DNA from: Melioribacter sp.
GTDB lineage: Bacteria > Bacteroidota > Ignavibacteria > Ignavibacteriales > Melioribacteraceae
Reading direction: 5' to 3'
Length of the DNA: 64,000 nucleotides
NCBI GenBank assembly: GCA_026417975.1
Contig: JAOACD010000009.1
Coordinates: forward strand, 310,001-374,000
The translations under genes were made by a program, and so were the position numbers. Below the pieces are notes generated by a model. The model searched no databases, was not told the origin of the DNA, and saw nothing but the letters and a program-made list of their open reading frames with translations. Positions within the stretch are counted from its first letter, which is position 1, and each line of letters opens with the position of its first letter. Below are positions 1-10,995 of the stretch, piece after piece.

Positions 1-759
1 TATTTATTACCGATTCGTAAAAAAACTGTTCTGCAAAATTTACGCACAGCTTTCCCTGAAAAAGATGAAAAAGAAATTAAAAAAATTGCTAAAAAAAATT
101 ATCAGAATATCTCGATAACATTTTGTGAGTTATTATTGATTCCGCATTTAAAGTTAAGTGAAGTTAAAGAGCAAGTTAGTTTTGAAAATTTAGAGTTAGT
201 AAAAAAAAATATTGAGAAAAAAGAAGGGTTAATTATATTAACAGGGCATTTTGGTAACTGGGAAATTTTAATATCTTCTATAGTTGCATACATTAATGCC
301 AAATATCATGTTCTTGTAAAGCCTCAGCGAAATCAATATATAACTCAATGGCTAAAAGAAACAAGAAGTGTTGGAAATACAAATGTTATTGCATCAGGAA
401 TATCAGTAAAAGAAATTATAAAAGCACTAAGATCGGGCGAAGTTGTATTAATTGCTGGTGATCAAAGAGGACCTTTTGAAGGTCATAGATTTCAGTTTTT
501 TAATCATCCTACATCTCTGTATACTGGTACTGCTTCGATTGCACTGAAAACTAAAAGTAATGTTCTACTTGCAGCAGTTGAAAGACAAAAAGATTATAAG
601 TATAAAGTTTTCATTGAAGAACTAGATTTTAATAATCTTCCAGAAAATGATGAAGAAAAATCTCTTGAATTAACACAACGTTATATTTCCTTTCTCGAAA
701 GATATATCAGAAAAAGTCCCGAACAATATTTCTGGATGCATAAATTATGGAAATATTAA
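1..759 (+). CDS. LpxL/HtrB-family lipid A acyltransferase, 5' truncated by window edge
   Basis: Frame 1 is open from base 1 (YLLPIRKKTVLQNLRTAFPEKDEKEIKKIAKKNY...), typical of the family; TGHFGNWE and GDQRGP motifs. Confidence 0.8.
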   Translation, partial: YLLPIRKKTVLQNLRTAFPEKDEKEIKKIAKKNYQNISITFCELLLIPHLKLSEVKEQVSFENLELVKKNIEKKEGLIILTGHFGNWEILISSIVAYINAKYHVLVKPQRNQYITQWLKETRSVGNTNVIASGISVKEIIKALRSGEVVLIAGDQRGPFEGHRFQFFNHPTSLYTGTASIALKTKSNVLLAAVERQKDYKYKVFIEELDFNNLPENDEEKSLELTQRYISFLERYIRKSPEQYFWMHKLWKY

Positions 760-1778
760 ATACGGGTAAGAAGATTCTTGTTATTCAAACTGCATTTTTG
801 GGAGATGCAATTTTAACATTACCAATGATTCAAAAACTAAAAGAAAAGTATAATGATTCTATGATAGATGTTCTTTGTATTCCTGCAACTTCTGAAATAT
901 TTTATCATTCACCTTATGTTAATGAAGTTATTGTCTATGACAAAAAAGGCAAACAAAAATCTTTAATTCATTTAATAAAGCTTGTAAGAAAAATAAGAAA
1001 TGCAAAGTATACAAAAATATATTCACCACATCGCTCATTTAGAACAGCAATTATAATATTATTTTCAAAAGTAAAAGAAACCTATGGATTTGATAATTCG
1101 TCTTTAAGTTTTGTTTATAAGTACAAAGTTCATTACAATAAAAAAAAACATGAAGTCGAAAGAAATCTAAATTTAATTGGGTATGATACTGAAAAAAATA
1201 GTTGGCGAATCTTTCCAGAATTAATTTTTAAAAATGAAATTTCACAAAAGTTTAACAATATAATAAGTGATAAAAAGTTAGCAGCTGTAGCACCTGGCTC
1301 TGTATGGAAAACAAAAATTTATCCTAAGGAATATTACAAGGTTATTATAAAGTTTCTAATAGACACAGGCTATTTTGTTTTGCTAATCGGAGGAGAGCAG
1401 GATAAAGACTTATGCCAAGAATTTTATATGGAATTTAAGAACTCTTCTTATTCATTTGCTGGAATGTTATCTCCAGTTGAAACAATTTCACTATTAAAGA
1501 AAACTTCTTTGTTAATTTGTAACGATAGTGCTCCAACCCATATGGGAATGGCAGCTCGAATTCCTACTTTAACAATTTTTTGTTCAACCGTCCCTGAATT
1601 TGGATTTTATCCATATAATCCTATGAGTGATTTTATATCGTATGATAACTTAAAATGTAAACCTTGTGGTATACATGGCTATAAAAATTGTCCTATTAGA
1701 ACATTTGACTGCGGATATTTATTAAAGCCAGAATACATAATAGAAAAACTTAGAGTAATGATTAATAGAAGAAAATAA
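747..1778 (+). CDS. Glycosyltransferase family 9 (ADP-heptose:LPS heptosyltransferase-like)
   Basis: ILVIQTAFLGDAILTLPMI N-terminus; CNDSAPTHMGMAARIPTLTIF GT9 motif. Confidence 0.85.
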   Translation: MEILNTGKKILVIQTAFLGDAILTLPMIQKLKEKYNDSMIDVLCIPATSEIFYHSPYVNEVIVYDKKGKQKSLIHLIKLVRKIRNAKYTKIYSPHRSFRTAIIILFSKVKETYGFDNSSLSFVYKYKVHYNKKKHEVERNLNLIGYDTEKNSWRIFPELIFKNEISQKFNNIISDKKLAAVAPGSVWKTKIYPKEYYKVIIKFLIDTGYFVLLIGGEQDKDLCQEFYMEFKNSSYSFAGMLSPVETISLLKKTSLLICNDSAPTHMGMAARIPTLTIFCSTVPEFGFYPYNPMSDFISYDNLKCKPCGIHGYKNCPIRTFDCGYLLKPEYIIEKLRVMINRRK

Positions 1779-1820
1779 GTTTGTAAATTTTTATATTTGG
1801 AGTGTATACAAGGGAGTGAG

Positions 1821-2660
1821 ATGAAATTTTTTAATTTGGATACATTAAAAAAAATTTTTGTAATTATAGCACCAAACATTCCAGACTCGAGCACTAAAAC
1901 CTATAAATTTAGCTTCTTAAGAACTACAGCTTATATTTTAATTTACACCTTTATTTCTTGGCTTGTGTTGATTTTTATTTTATCAATCACGCCTTTGAAA
2001 GATTTTTTATTTGTAGTTGACAATCAAGAACTAATAGCCCAAAGAAAGAAAATAAATGAACTTCAGGAAAAAGTTAAAATCCTTACAAAAGAATTAGAAG
2101 ATATTTCTACTGTAAATGAGAAAATTAAATATTCATTGCAGCTTGCTAAAAAAGATACAGCAGATACTTCCAAAGCACTTTATGAAAAATTGAAAAAGAA
2201 GATAACAAAAAAAGTAAATATTGAAGGGAATGTATTTTTAACTATAAAGGAATTCTTGTTGAAATTTTTTAATAATAGTGAATCAAGTGATTCCTTAGTG
2301 TTTATTGCTCCATCAAGTGGATATTTAACTAAAGAGTTTTCCCCAAAGACAGGTCATTTAGGTGCTGATTATGGAGTTAGAATTGGGTCACCTGTTTATG
2401 CTGCTGCGGGTGGATTAGTGATTTTTGCAGATTACACAATTGACTATGGGTATACAATCATTATTCAGCATGATTATGGTTACATTACAATCTATAAACA
2501 TTGTTCATCTTTACTCAAAAAGACTCAAGACTATGTTAGACAGGGCGAGCTAATAGCTCTAAGTGGAAATTCAGGTAAAAAAAGTACAGGACCACATCTT
2601 CATTTTGAAATTTGGCATTATGGTAAACCAATTAATCCGGAAACTTTATTAATTAAATAA
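1821..2660 (+). CDS. M23-family metallopeptidase with N-terminal TM and coiled coil
   Basis: HLGADYGVRIGSPVYAAAGG and GPHLHFEIW motifs; ATG at 1821 after GGGAGTGAG. Confidence 0.85.
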   Translation: MKFFNLDTLKKIFVIIAPNIPDSSTKTYKFSFLRTTAYILIYTFISWLVLIFILSITPLKDFLFVVDNQELIAQRKKINELQEKVKILTKELEDISTVNEKIKYSLQLAKKDTADTSKALYEKLKKKITKKVNIEGNVFLTIKEFLLKFFNNSESSDSLVFIAPSSGYLTKEFSPKTGHLGADYGVRIGSPVYAAAGGLVIFADYTIDYGYTIIIQHDYGYITIYKHCSSLLKKTQDYVRQGELIALSGNSGKKSTGPHLHFEIWHYGKPINPETLLIK

Positions 2661-2670
2661 GGAGGGAGCT

Positions 2671-3042
2671 ATGGCTTCTAAAAAAGATTCTCATGAAGAT
2701 GAAGTAAGTATAATTAGTAGCGGTGTCAAAATTGAAGGAAATTTAAGTAGTGAAGGAAACGTTAGGATTGATGGAATTGTTATAGGGAATTTATTGATCA
2801 ATGGGAATCTTACAATTGGAGATTCATCAGAAATAAAAGGAGAAATAAGAGCAAAAAATGTAACAACAAATGGTAAAGTTGAAGGTAAAATTTATGCTTC
2901 AGAAAAATTAAAATTGGAATCAAAATCAATTATAAAAGGTGATTTGGTTACCAAAACATTAATAATTGAAGAGGGAGCTATTTTTGATGGCCATAGCACA
3001 ATGAATGGTTATTCATCCGATATTAAAAAAGATGATAAATAA
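2671..3042 (+). CDS. Bactofilin (polymer-forming cytoskeletal protein)
   Basis: SSGVKIEGNLSSEGNVRIDGIVIGNL... beta-helical bactofilin pattern. Confidence 0.9.
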   Translation: MASKKDSHEDEVSIISSGVKIEGNLSSEGNVRIDGIVIGNLLINGNLTIGDSSEIKGEIRAKNVTTNGKVEGKIYASEKLKLESKSIIKGDLVTKTLIIEEGAIFDGHSTMNGYSSDIKKDDK

Positions 3043-3295
3043 TTTTAATAATCACTCAAAAAAGATTGCATACATATATCGTAACATTGGTCCATATTTA
3101 GGATTAGGGACTCAACTTGCTTTGACAATTATATTAATGTTCTTTCTAGGTAAATGGCTTGATGATTTTTTTAATACTAGCCCAATTTTAATGCTAATTT
3201 TTTCTTTTTTAGGTTGTTTTGCCGCAGTTTTTAATTTTGTTAAGACAGTGATCAATCTTAATAAAAAAAATAAATATAATGGCAAAACAAATTAG
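3032..3295 (+). CDS. AtpZ/AtpI-family membrane protein
   Basis: GPYLGLGTQLALTIILMFFLGKWLDDFF; precedes the atp operon; likely start 3032. Confidence 0.75.
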   Translation: MINNFNNHSKKIAYIYRNIGPYLGLGTQLALTIILMFFLGKWLDDFFNTSPILMLIFSFLGCFAAVFNFVKTVINLNKKNKYNGKTN

Positions 3296-3683
3296 AGCTT
3301 CCTTTTTATTCTTACTTTTTATTGCCGTAATAATAATATACCTTTATTTTTCTGAAATTATTACAGATTCCCATTTTAAGTCTATCATATTCGCAAAAAT
3401 AATAGCAGTGTTAAATTATATTTTGTTTCTTATTTTATTTAAAATTTCTATTGATAAAAGTATATCTAAATTCGTATTAATTAATATAGGAGGTATGGTT
3501 TTAAGAATTTTATTAATACTTGCTTTAGTTTTTATTATATTCAAATTCTTGAAAGTTGATGAATATAGGTTTATATTTGCATTCTTTATAATGTATTTTT
3601 TGTTATTGGTTTTTGAATTATTTATTGTACTAAAGTCAATTTCAAGGAAATCTTGCGGTAATTTAAGAGATGTTATTAAATAA
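3279..3683 (+). CDS. Multi-TM protein in ATP synthase operon (AtpI-like position)
   Basis: Hydrophobic 134 aa ORF overlapping neighbours, upstream of atpB. Confidence 0.6.
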   Translation: MAKQIRASFLFLLFIAVIIIYLYFSEIITDSHFKSIIFAKIIAVLNYILFLILFKISIDKSISKFVLINIGGMVLRILLILALVFIIFKFLKVDEYRFIFAFFIMYFLLLVFELFIVLKSISRKSCGNLRDVIK

Positions 3684-4506
3684 TATTAACCTTGCAGACA
3701 CACTAAAAAAAGCACAGTCAGGTCAAGATACTGGCTGGATAATGCATCATATTTTAGATTCAAAAGAGTTAGATTTAACTCCGTTTGGTGTTATTCATCT
3801 TCCCGAACTTCATTTATTTGGTCTGGATTTATCTATTACGAAGCATGTGGTTTTTATGTGGATAGCTGCTTTAATATTAATTATTACATTTATAAAAGTA
3901 TCAAAGTCATACAAAAAATCTCTAGTCCCGAAAGGGGTTACAAACCTTATTGAAGTACTGGTCTTATTTGTTAGAGATGAAATAGCAAAGCCTACAATTG
4001 GTCAAGGACATGAAAAATTTCTTCCTTATTTACTAACAGTATTTTTCTTCATATTAACATGTAACTTTTTGGGTTTACTGCCATATGCAGCCACTTCAAC
4101 AAGTAATTTAGCTGTTACAGCAACACTTGCTATTATGTCATTTTTGGTTATTCAAATTGGTGGTATACTAAAAAATGGATTTGTAGGATATTTTAAAGGT
4201 TTATTACCTCATGGAATTCCTTTTTGGTTGGTACCAATTATGTTTGTTGTAGAATTGCTTGGACTTTTTACTAAGCCATTTGCGTTAGCTATCCGTCTTT
4301 TTGCAAATATGACTGCAGGCCATATTGTTATTCTTGCTTTGCTGGGGTTGATATTTATTTTGAGAACTTATTTCGTAGTTCCAGTTTCAATTTCGTTTGC
4401 TTTGTTTATTTATTTGCTGGAAGTTTTAGTAGCAATAATTCAGGCATATATTTTTACAATGTTATCTTCATTATTTATTGGTATGGCATATCATCAAGAA
4501 CATTAA
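3670..4506 (+). CDS. atpB: F0F1 ATP synthase subunit a
   Basis: PFALAIRLFANMTAGHIVI and LEVLVAIIQAYIFTMLSSLFIGMA. Confidence 0.97.
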   Translation: MLLNNINLADTLKKAQSGQDTGWIMHHILDSKELDLTPFGVIHLPELHLFGLDLSITKHVVFMWIAALILIITFIKVSKSYKKSLVPKGVTNLIEVLVLFVRDEIAKPTIGQGHEKFLPYLLTVFFFILTCNFLGLLPYAATSTSNLAVTATLAIMSFLVIQIGGILKNGFVGYFKGLLPHGIPFWLVPIMFVVELLGLFTKPFALAIRLFANMTAGHIVILALLGLIFILRTYFVVPVSISFALFIYLLEVLVAIIQAYIFTMLSSLFIGMAYHQEH

Positions 4507-4525
4507 AATAAAAAAGGAGGAATCA

Positions 4526-4744
4526 ATGGAATTTGTTTATTTAGCAGCTGGATTCGGAGCCGCCCTAACAGTTATAGGCGGTGCATTTGGAATTGGTAAA
4601 TTAGCTAGCTCAGCTATGGAAGCAAGTGGCCGTCAGCCAGAAGCGGCAGGAGAAATTAGAACTTCCATGATTATTGCTGCTGCTTTGATAGAAGGTATTT
4701 CACTTTTCTCTTTAGTTATTTGTATTCTATTGGCATTAAAATAA
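4526..4744 (+). CDS. atpE: F0F1 ATP synthase subunit c
   Basis: 72 aa hairpin, GRQPEAAGEIR loop, ALIEGISLF; SD AGGAGG before ATG 4526. Confidence 0.96.
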   Translation: MEFVYLAAGFGAALTVIGGAFGIGKLASSAMEASGRQPEAAGEIRTSMIIAAALIEGISLFSLVICILLALK

Positions 4745-4777
4745 TTTGCGGTTAATTTTTTAAATGTGGGGTAGATT

Positions 4778-5323
4778 ATGAGTTATAGACTTTTGCTAGT
4801 ATTAGCTTTGGTAAGTGAAGGTGGAGCTTCGGGTAGCCCTTTGGATGTTAATCCTGGATTGATGCTATGGACAATAGTAACAGTTTTTTTGCTTTTTTTA
4901 GTTCTTTCAAAATTGGCTTGGAAGCCTATTCTGAAGTCTCTTAATGAAAGAGAAAATTTTATTAGAGAATCAATTGAAAAAGCAGAAAATGCAAGAAAAG
5001 AAGCGGAAAGAATAATAGCTGAAAATAAAGCAAACCTTCAGAAAGCGGAAGCAGAGGCTCAAAAAATTGTAGAACAGGGAAGAGAATATGCTGAGAAATT
5101 GAAAATGCAAATATTAGAAGAGAGTAAAGCTCAGGCCAAAAAGATGATTGAAGATGCACAAAAAGAGATTGAAAGAAAAAATATTGAAGCTTTTTCGAAG
5201 CTGAAAGAACAAGTTGCTGATATTGCAGTTGCTGCAGCTGAAAAAATTATAAGAGAAAATTTAGACAAAGAAAAACAAATCAAGCTAATAAATAAGTATC
5301 TTGAAGATCTTTCGAAAAATTAA
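4778..5323 (+). CDS. atpF: F0F1 ATP synthase subunit b
   Basis: N-terminal TM, WKPILKSLNERENFI, long charged helix. Confidence 0.95.
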   Translation: MSYRLLLVLALVSEGGASGSPLDVNPGLMLWTIVTVFLLFLVLSKLAWKPILKSLNERENFIRESIEKAENARKEAERIIAENKANLQKAEAEAQKIVEQGREYAEKLKMQILEESKAQAKKMIEDAQKEIERKNIEAFSKLKEQVADIAVAAAEKIIRENLDKEKQIKLINKYLEDLSKN

Positions 5324-5325
5324 AG

Positions 5326-5883
5326 ATGAGTGTATATAGAATATCATATCGTTATGCAAATTCTTTATATCAACTGGCATTGGAAAAGGGTGTATTAGAT
5401 AAAATTGCAGCCGACGTTGAGTTGGTTTTCTTAACGATGGAAAAATCAAGGGAATTAAGAGCATTGCTGAAAAATCCAGTGCTTAAGCAAGATAAGAAAA
5501 AAGAATTGTTACAAAAAATTTTTGAGAGCAAAGTTAGTAAAGATGTGTTAGATTTCATTGATTTCGTAATAGAAAAGAAACGTGAAGATATTTTATACGA
5601 GATTTTTAGAGAATTTATGAATATAAGGGACGAAAAAGAGGGAATTATCAGAGCACAAATTGTAACTGCCTCTGAAATTGATGAATCATTAAAAAAACAA
5701 TTTGAATTTGTAATTGAAAAGAAAGAACAAAAGAAGGTTAAATCACAATTTGTAATTAATCCGGAAATTATTGGTGGTTATGTCATTAAGTATAATGATA
5801 TGGTAATTGATGCTTCCTTGAAACATCAATTAGAAAGATTGAGAAAAAAGTTTTTAGAAGACATAAGTATTACGAACAATTAG
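5326..5883 (+). CDS. atpH: F0F1 ATP synthase subunit delta
   Basis: RYANSLYQLALEKG start and INPEIIGGYVIKYND motif. Confidence 0.95.
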   Translation: MSVYRISYRYANSLYQLALEKGVLDKIAADVELVFLTMEKSRELRALLKNPVLKQDKKKELLQKIFESKVSKDVLDFIDFVIEKKREDILYEIFREFMNIRDEKEGIIRAQIVTASEIDESLKKQFEFVIEKKEQKKVKSQFVINPEIIGGYVIKYNDMVIDASLKHQLERLRKKFLEDISITNN

Positions 5884-5897
5884 GGATGGGATAAAAA

Positions 5898-7445
5898 ATG
5901 ATAGAAATAAGACCTGACGAAGTTTCAGCAATATTAAGGAAACAACTTGCCGGTTTTGATAATGAAGTAGATGTCTATGATGTTGGAACAGTTTTACAGG
6001 TTGGGGATGGTATAGCTCGTGTTTATGGTCTTACGAAAGTTATGGCAAGTGAATTAGTAGAATTTCCTAATGGAGTTATGGGAATGGTTTTGAATCTTGA
6101 AGAAGATAATGTTGGTTGTGTTTTATTTGGTGAAAGCACTTTAATTAAGGAAGGTGATATAGTTAAAAGAACAAAACGCGTTGCTTCATTTCCTGTGGGG
6201 GAAGGCTTGCTTGGAAGAGTAGTTAATCCTCTTGGTGAGCCTCTTGATGGTAAGGGGAACATTCAATTTGAAAAATATTCTCCTATTGAGAGAAAAGCAT
6301 TGGGTGTTATATATCGCCAACCTGTAAAAGAACCATTGCAGACGGGTATTACAGCTATTGATGCAATGATTCCTATAGGTCGTGGTCAAAGAGAATTAAT
6401 AATTGGTGACAGACAAACCGGTAAGACTGCAATTGCTATTGATACTATTATAAATCAAAAGTATACACATACAGAAGAAGCTAAGAAATATGGTATTAAA
6501 CCAGTATACTGCATCTATGTTGCAATTGGGCAAAAGAACTCTACTGTTGCACAGGTAGTTTCAAGACTTGAAGAATTTGGTGCAATGGAATATACTACTG
6601 TTATTTCAGCTCCAGCTTCTTCGCCAGCACCACTACAATATATAGCGCCTTATGCAGGAGCAACTCTAGGAGAGTATTTTAGAGATAACGGAAAACATGC
6701 GCTTGTTGTTTTTGATGATCTTTCAAAACAAGCTGCTGCATACCGTGAGCTTTCTTTATTATTAAGAAGACCTCCTGGTAGAGAAGCATACCCTGGAGAT
6801 GTTTTTTACTTGCACTCTAGATTACTTGAAAGAGCATCGAAATTAAGTGATGAATTAGGTGGCGGAAGCTTAACTGCTCTTCCTATTATTGAGACTCAGC
6901 AGGGTGATGTTTCTGCTTATATCCCAACAAATGTTATTTCAATAACCGATGGTCAAATTTATCTTGAACCAAATTTGTTTAATGCTGGAGTTCGACCGGC
7001 TATAAATGTAGGAATTTCTGTTTCGCGTGTTGGTGGGAATGCTCAAATAAAAGCTATGAAAAAAGTTGCTGGTTCTCTAAAATTAGATTTGGCTCAATAT
7101 CGCGAATTAGAGGCTTTTGCAAAATTTGGCTCAGATTTAGATAAAGCAACGCAGAGAACTCTTGCAAAAGGTGCTCGTCTCGTAGAATTATTAAAGCAAT
7201 CTCAATATTCTCCACTCCCTGTTGAAAAACAAATCGTTAGCGTTTTTATAGGAACTAATGACTACCTTGAAACTATTGATGTTAAAGACGTTAAAAGATT
7301 CGAAAAAGAATTTCATGAATACATTGAATTAAAATACCCCGAAATATATGAGGATATACGTTCAACAAAAGATTTAACAGAAGGTACAACACAACTTCTA
7401 AGAAAAGCAGCTGAAGAATTTTTGGAAAAGTTTAAGAAGGGTTAA
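5898..7445 (+). CDS. atpA: F0F1 ATP synthase subunit alpha
   Basis: [14 protein letters not shown]-loop; [23 protein letters not shown]. Confidence 0.99.
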   Translation: MIEIRPDEVSAILRKQLAGFDNEVDVYDVGTVLQVGDGIARVYGLTKVMASELVEFPNGVMGMVLNLEEDNVGCVLFGESTLIKEGDIVKRTKRVASFPVGEGLLGRVVNPLGEPLDGKGNIQFEKYSPIERKALGVIYRQPVKEPLQTGITAIDAMIPIGRGQRELIIGDRQTGKTAIAIDTIINQKYTHTEEAKKYGIKPVYCIYVAIGQKNSTVAQVVSRLEEFGAMEYTTVISAPASSPAPLQYIAPYAGATLGEYFRDNGKHALVVFDDLSKQAAAYRELSLLLRRPPGREAYPGDVFYLHSRLLERASKLSDELGGGSLTALPIIETQQGDVSAYIPTNVISITDGQIYLEPNLFNAGVRPAINVGISVSRVGGNAQIKAMKKVAGSLKLDLAQYRELEAFAKFGSDLDKATQRTLAKGARLVELLKQSQYSPLPVEKQIVSVFIGTNDYLETIDVKDVKRFEKEFHEYIELKYPEIYEDIRSTKDLTEGTTQLLRKAAEEFLEKFKKG

Positions 7446-7455
7446 TAGTTTACTA

Positions 7456-8337
7456 ATGGCTACATTAAGAGATATAAAAAGAAGAATAATTGGTGTTAAA
7501 AATACACAGCAAATTACAAAGGCAATGAAAATGGTTGCCGCAGCAAGGTTGCGGCGTGCTCAGGAAAATATTATCAATGCAAGGCCTTATTCAAGAAAAA
7601 TTTATGAAGTTTTATCTCATCTATTAAGTATCGAAAAAGATATTTCTAATCAACTTCTTCAGGAAAGAGAACTTAAAAAAGTTGCTATAGTAGTTGTTAC
7701 TTCTGATAGAGGTCTTTGTGGTAGCTTTAATGTAAATGTTATAAAACAAACTGAAGAATTTATTAAAGAAAAGTTTAATGAATTTAATGAAAATGGTGGA
7801 GTTTTTTTATACTGTGTTGGTAAGAAAGGCTATGAATATTTTGCAAAAAGAAATTATAATATTACTAATTCTTACCCTGGTATCTTCTCCCACTTAAAGT
7901 TTGAGTTCGCTTCAGAGATAGCTAAAGAATTGACACATAAATATCTGAATAATGAAATAGATAAAGTTTATCTAATTTATAATGAATTTAGGTCTATTAT
8001 TCAACAGAAAACTGTAATAGAACAATTTCTGCCAATAAAACCATTTGAAAAGAATGAATATGATACAAAAGTAGCAGAATTTATATATGAGCCAAGTAAA
8101 GTTGATATAATTAATTTTTTGTTGCCCAAGCATTTAAATGCGCAAATGTGGAGAGTATTGCTTGAGTCGTATGCTGCAGAACTCGGAGCAAGAATGACTG
8201 CAATGGATATGGCAACAGAGAATGCTAAAGAATTAATACGCTCTTTACAGTTGACTTATAATAAAGTTCGTCAAGCTACAATTACAAAAGAAATTATTGA
8301 AATAGTCTCTGGAGCGAACGCCCTGAAAGAAAGCTAA
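7456..8337 (+). CDS. atpG: F0F1 ATP synthase subunit gamma
   Basis: IKRRIIGVKNTQQITKAMKMVAAARLRRAQ; C-terminal TYNKVRQATITKEIIEIVSGANAL. Confidence 0.98.
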   Translation: MATLRDIKRRIIGVKNTQQITKAMKMVAAARLRRAQENIINARPYSRKIYEVLSHLLSIEKDISNQLLQERELKKVAIVVVTSDRGLCGSFNVNVIKQTEEFIKEKFNEFNENGGVFLYCVGKKGYEYFAKRNYNITNSYPGIFSHLKFEFASEIAKELTHKYLNNEIDKVYLIYNEFRSIIQQKTVIEQFLPIKPFEKNEYDTKVAEFIYEPSKVDIINFLLPKHLNAQMWRVLLESYAAELGARMTAMDMATENAKELIRSLQLTYNKVRQATITKEIIEIVSGANALKES

Positions 8338-8385
8338 TCATTTTTTGAAATGTATTTCCTTTTTATTATCTTTTAATTGGATTTT

Positions 8386-9720
8386 ATGCTTGAAGAGTTA
8401 ACTGAGAAATTAGAACGCGCATTAAAGAAAATAACAGGACAAGGTAAATTAACCGAAGCTAACATTTCTGATACGCTTCGGGAAATTAGACGTGTTCTTT
8501 TAGATGCTGACGTTAATTATAAAGTTGCAAAGCAATTTATAGAGGACGTAAAAAATAAAGCACTTGGGAAAGAAGTTTTACTTTCAGTAACTCCTGGACA
8601 GTTAATTACAAAGATAATATATGACGAATTAACAAAATTACTTGGTGGAACAGGTGCAGAGCTTAAAATTAATCCTAACGGAGTAACTGTTATAATGTTG
8701 ATAGGTTTGCAAGGCTCGGGAAAAACAACATTTAGTGCTAAATTAGCAAATTATCTTAAAGATAAAAAAAGAAGTGTTCTTTTAGTTGCTGCTGATGTTT
8801 ACCGTCCTGCTGCTGTTGAACAATTGAAAATTCTTGGTTCTAAGATCAATGTGCCAGTTTTTACGATTGAAAACAGCAAAGACCCTGTAAAAATTGCTGA
8901 GGAGTCGCTAAATTTTGCAAAAGAAAATAGAATTAACACGGTCATTATTGATACAGCAGGACGTTTACATGTAGATGATGAAATGATGGAAGAAGCTGCA
9001 GCCATCAAAGCTAAGGTTAATCCTACTGAAACTTTGTTTGTTGTTGATTCAATGACAGGTCAAGATGCAGTAAATTCAGCTAAGGCATTTCATGAAAAGG
9101 TAGACTTTGATGGGATAGTAGTTACAAAATTGGATGGAGATGCAAAAGGTGGCTGTGTTCTTTCAATAAGAGCTGTTGTTGATAGACCAGTAAAATTTGT
9201 TAGTGTGGGCGAAAAACTTGATTCTATTGAAATTTTTTATCCAGATAGATTAGCTTCTAGAATTTTGGGAAAAGGTGATATAATTACTCTTGTTGAAAAA
9301 GCTCAAAAACAAATAGATGAGAAAGAAGCAGAAGAACTTGAAAAGAAACTATTAGCAAATAAGTTCGATTTTGATGATTTTTTAAAACAAATTAAAATGA
9401 TAAAAAAAATGGGTTCTTTGAAATCTTTGCTCTCGATGATTCCTGGAATTGGTTCGACTTTGAAAAATGTAGATATTGATGATAAGCAATTAGTAAGGGT
9501 AGAAGCAATAATTCAATCTATGACAAAGGAGGAAAGAAAAAATCCAAAAATTTTAAATGGTAGTAGAAGAAAAAGAATTGCAAAAGGAAGTGGTAGTACT
9601 ATTCAGGATGTTAATAGGTTAATAAAACAGTTTAACCAAATGCAACAAATGATAAAATTATTAAATGCGAAATCAGGTAAAACTGGGTTCATAAATTTTA
9701 GAAATTTTAAAATGAATTAA
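8386..9720 (+). CDS. ffh: Signal recognition particle protein Ffh
   Basis: [29 protein letters not shown] domain. Confidence 0.98.
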   Translation: MLEELTEKLERALKKITGQGKLTEANISDTLREIRRVLLDADVNYKVAKQFIEDVKNKALGKEVLLSVTPGQLITKIIYDELTKLLGGTGAELKINPNGVTVIMLIGLQGSGKTTFSAKLANYLKDKKRSVLLVAADVYRPAAVEQLKILGSKINVPVFTIENSKDPVKIAEESLNFAKENRINTVIIDTAGRLHVDDEMMEEAAAIKAKVNPTETLFVVDSMTGQDAVNSAKAFHEKVDFDGIVVTKLDGDAKGGCVLSIRAVVDRPVKFVSVGEKLDSIEIFYPDRLASRILGKGDIITLVEKAQKQIDEKEAEELEKKLLANKFDFDDFLKQIKMIKKMGSLKSLLSMIPGIGSTLKNVDIDDKQLVRVEAIIQSMTKEERKNPKILNGSRRKRIAKGSGSTIQDVNRLIKQFNQMQQMIKLLNAKSGKTGFINFRNFKMN

Positions 9721-9743
9721 TAAAACAAGGAGGAAAAGTCAAA

Positions 9744-10184
9744 TTGGCCGTAAAATTAAGACTGAGAAGAATGGGTAAGAAAAAACAGCCTGTTTATAAA
9801 GTAGTAGCTGCTGATTCCCGCTCTCCAAGAGATGGTAAATTTATTGAAGCAATAGGACTGTATAACCCAAAAACAGAACCAGCTACTATTGAAATTAAAG
9901 AAGATAGAGCATTATATTGGTTAAATGCAGGTGCTCAACCTACGAATACTGTAAGAAGTTTATTATCGCAAACAGGAGTTCTCTTAAAAAGACATTTAAT
10001 GAAACGTGGTTTTACTGAGGAACAAATAACTGAAAAATTAGAAGAATGGAAAAAGCTTAAAGAAGCAAAACTTGCAACTAAACTTAAAAAATTAGAAAAA
10101 ACAAAGACAAAAAAAGAAACGGAATCATCGGAAAATTCTGATAATGTAACGGAAGTAAAGGGTACTGCTTCCGAAGAAGCTTAA
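9744..10184 (+). CDS. rpsP: 30S ribosomal protein S16
   Basis: [39 protein letters not shown] start. Confidence 0.98.
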   Translation: MAVKLRLRRMGKKKQPVYKVVAADSRSPRDGKFIEAIGLYNPKTEPATIEIKEDRALYWLNAGAQPTNTVRSLLSQTGVLLKRHLMKRGFTEEQITEKLEEWKKLKEAKLATKLKKLEKTKTKKETESSENSDNVTEVKGTASEEA

Positions 10185-10235
10185 TAGCTTTGGCTTTAAT
10201 TAGGTACCCTTAGTCACTTAATTATAGGTACTCTC

Positions 10236-10469
10236 ATGAAGGATTTTATAGAATTTATCGCCAAACACCTTGTTGACAATCCGGGTAACGTTTCGATTGA
10301 AGAAGCTAGACCCGATGAGAAAACAATTGAGCTTACTTTAAAAGTAGGTGCAGAGGATGTAGGAAAAGTTATTGGTAAGCAAGGTAAGACAGCTCAAGCA
10401 ATGAGAACTTTACTTACAGCAATAGCAGCTAAAGAAGGAAAACGTGCAATACTTAAAATCTTAGACTAA
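10236..10469 (+). CDS. khpA: KH-domain RNA-binding protein (KhpA/YlqC)
   Basis: VIGKQGKTAQAMRTLL KH motif; between rpsP and rimM. Confidence 0.93.
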   Translation: MKDFIEFIAKHLVDNPGNVSIEEARPDEKTIELTLKVGAEDVGKVIGKQGKTAQAMRTLLTAIAAKEGKRAILKILD

Positions 10470-10476
10470 ATTTTAA

Positions 10477-10995
10477 GTGGAAGATTTAATTTTAATTGCT
10501 GTTGTAAAGTCTGTATTGAATAACGAGGGGTTTGTTGCGATAAATTCTTATTCCGATTTTGACGAGAGGTTTTTTGAATTAAAAAAGGTTTTTATTGAGT
10601 TCTTTGGAAACTCGAAAGAGTTTACTGTCGAAAAAATTAAAATAATTGACGGTAAAATTGCACTTAAAATAAAAGGATTCGATAATAGTAAAGATGCAGC
10701 ATTGTTTTTAGGCAAAAGAATTTTTGTTAAACCTAATGATGCTGTTAAATTAGAAAAAGATACATATTTTATACACGACTTAATTGGTAGCAAAGTTTAT
10801 AGAAACCGTAAATTGCTAGGTTACTTGAAGGATGTATATGTTCTTAAATCTAATGATGTTTACGTTATAGAAGACTTAAATGGAAGAAAAGTTTTAATCC
10901 CGGCTATTAAAGATTACATTAGAAAATTTCAACCAAAGAAGAAGAGGTTAGATTTAGTAGAAGATTGCGATTTACTTTATGATGATGAGAATTGA
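10477..10995 (+). CDS. rimM: Ribosome maturation factor RimM
   Basis: Position rpsP-khpA-rimM-trmD-rplS; DLIGSKVYRNRKLLGYLKDV; GTG start. Confidence 0.9.
   Translation: MEDLILIAVVKSVLNNEGFVAINSYSDFDERFFELKKVFIEFFGNSKEFTVEKIKIIDGKIALKIKGFDNSKDAALFLGKRIFVKPNDAVKLEKDTYFIHDLIGSKVYRNRKLLGYLKDVYVLKSNDVYVIEDLNGRKVLIPAIKDYIRKFQPKKKRLDLVEDCDLLYDDEN

Noticed and set aside
4526-4744. Possible sodium-type ATP synthase c-ring
   Set aside because: The ion site reads ALIEGISLF and helix 1 lacks the Gln of the known Na+ signature (Q...ES/T); proton coupling is more likely.
10185-10235. AGGTACCC...AGGTACT repeat in the rpsP-khpA spacer
   Set aside because: Short, imperfect and in AT-rich sequence; no stable hairpin or known motif.
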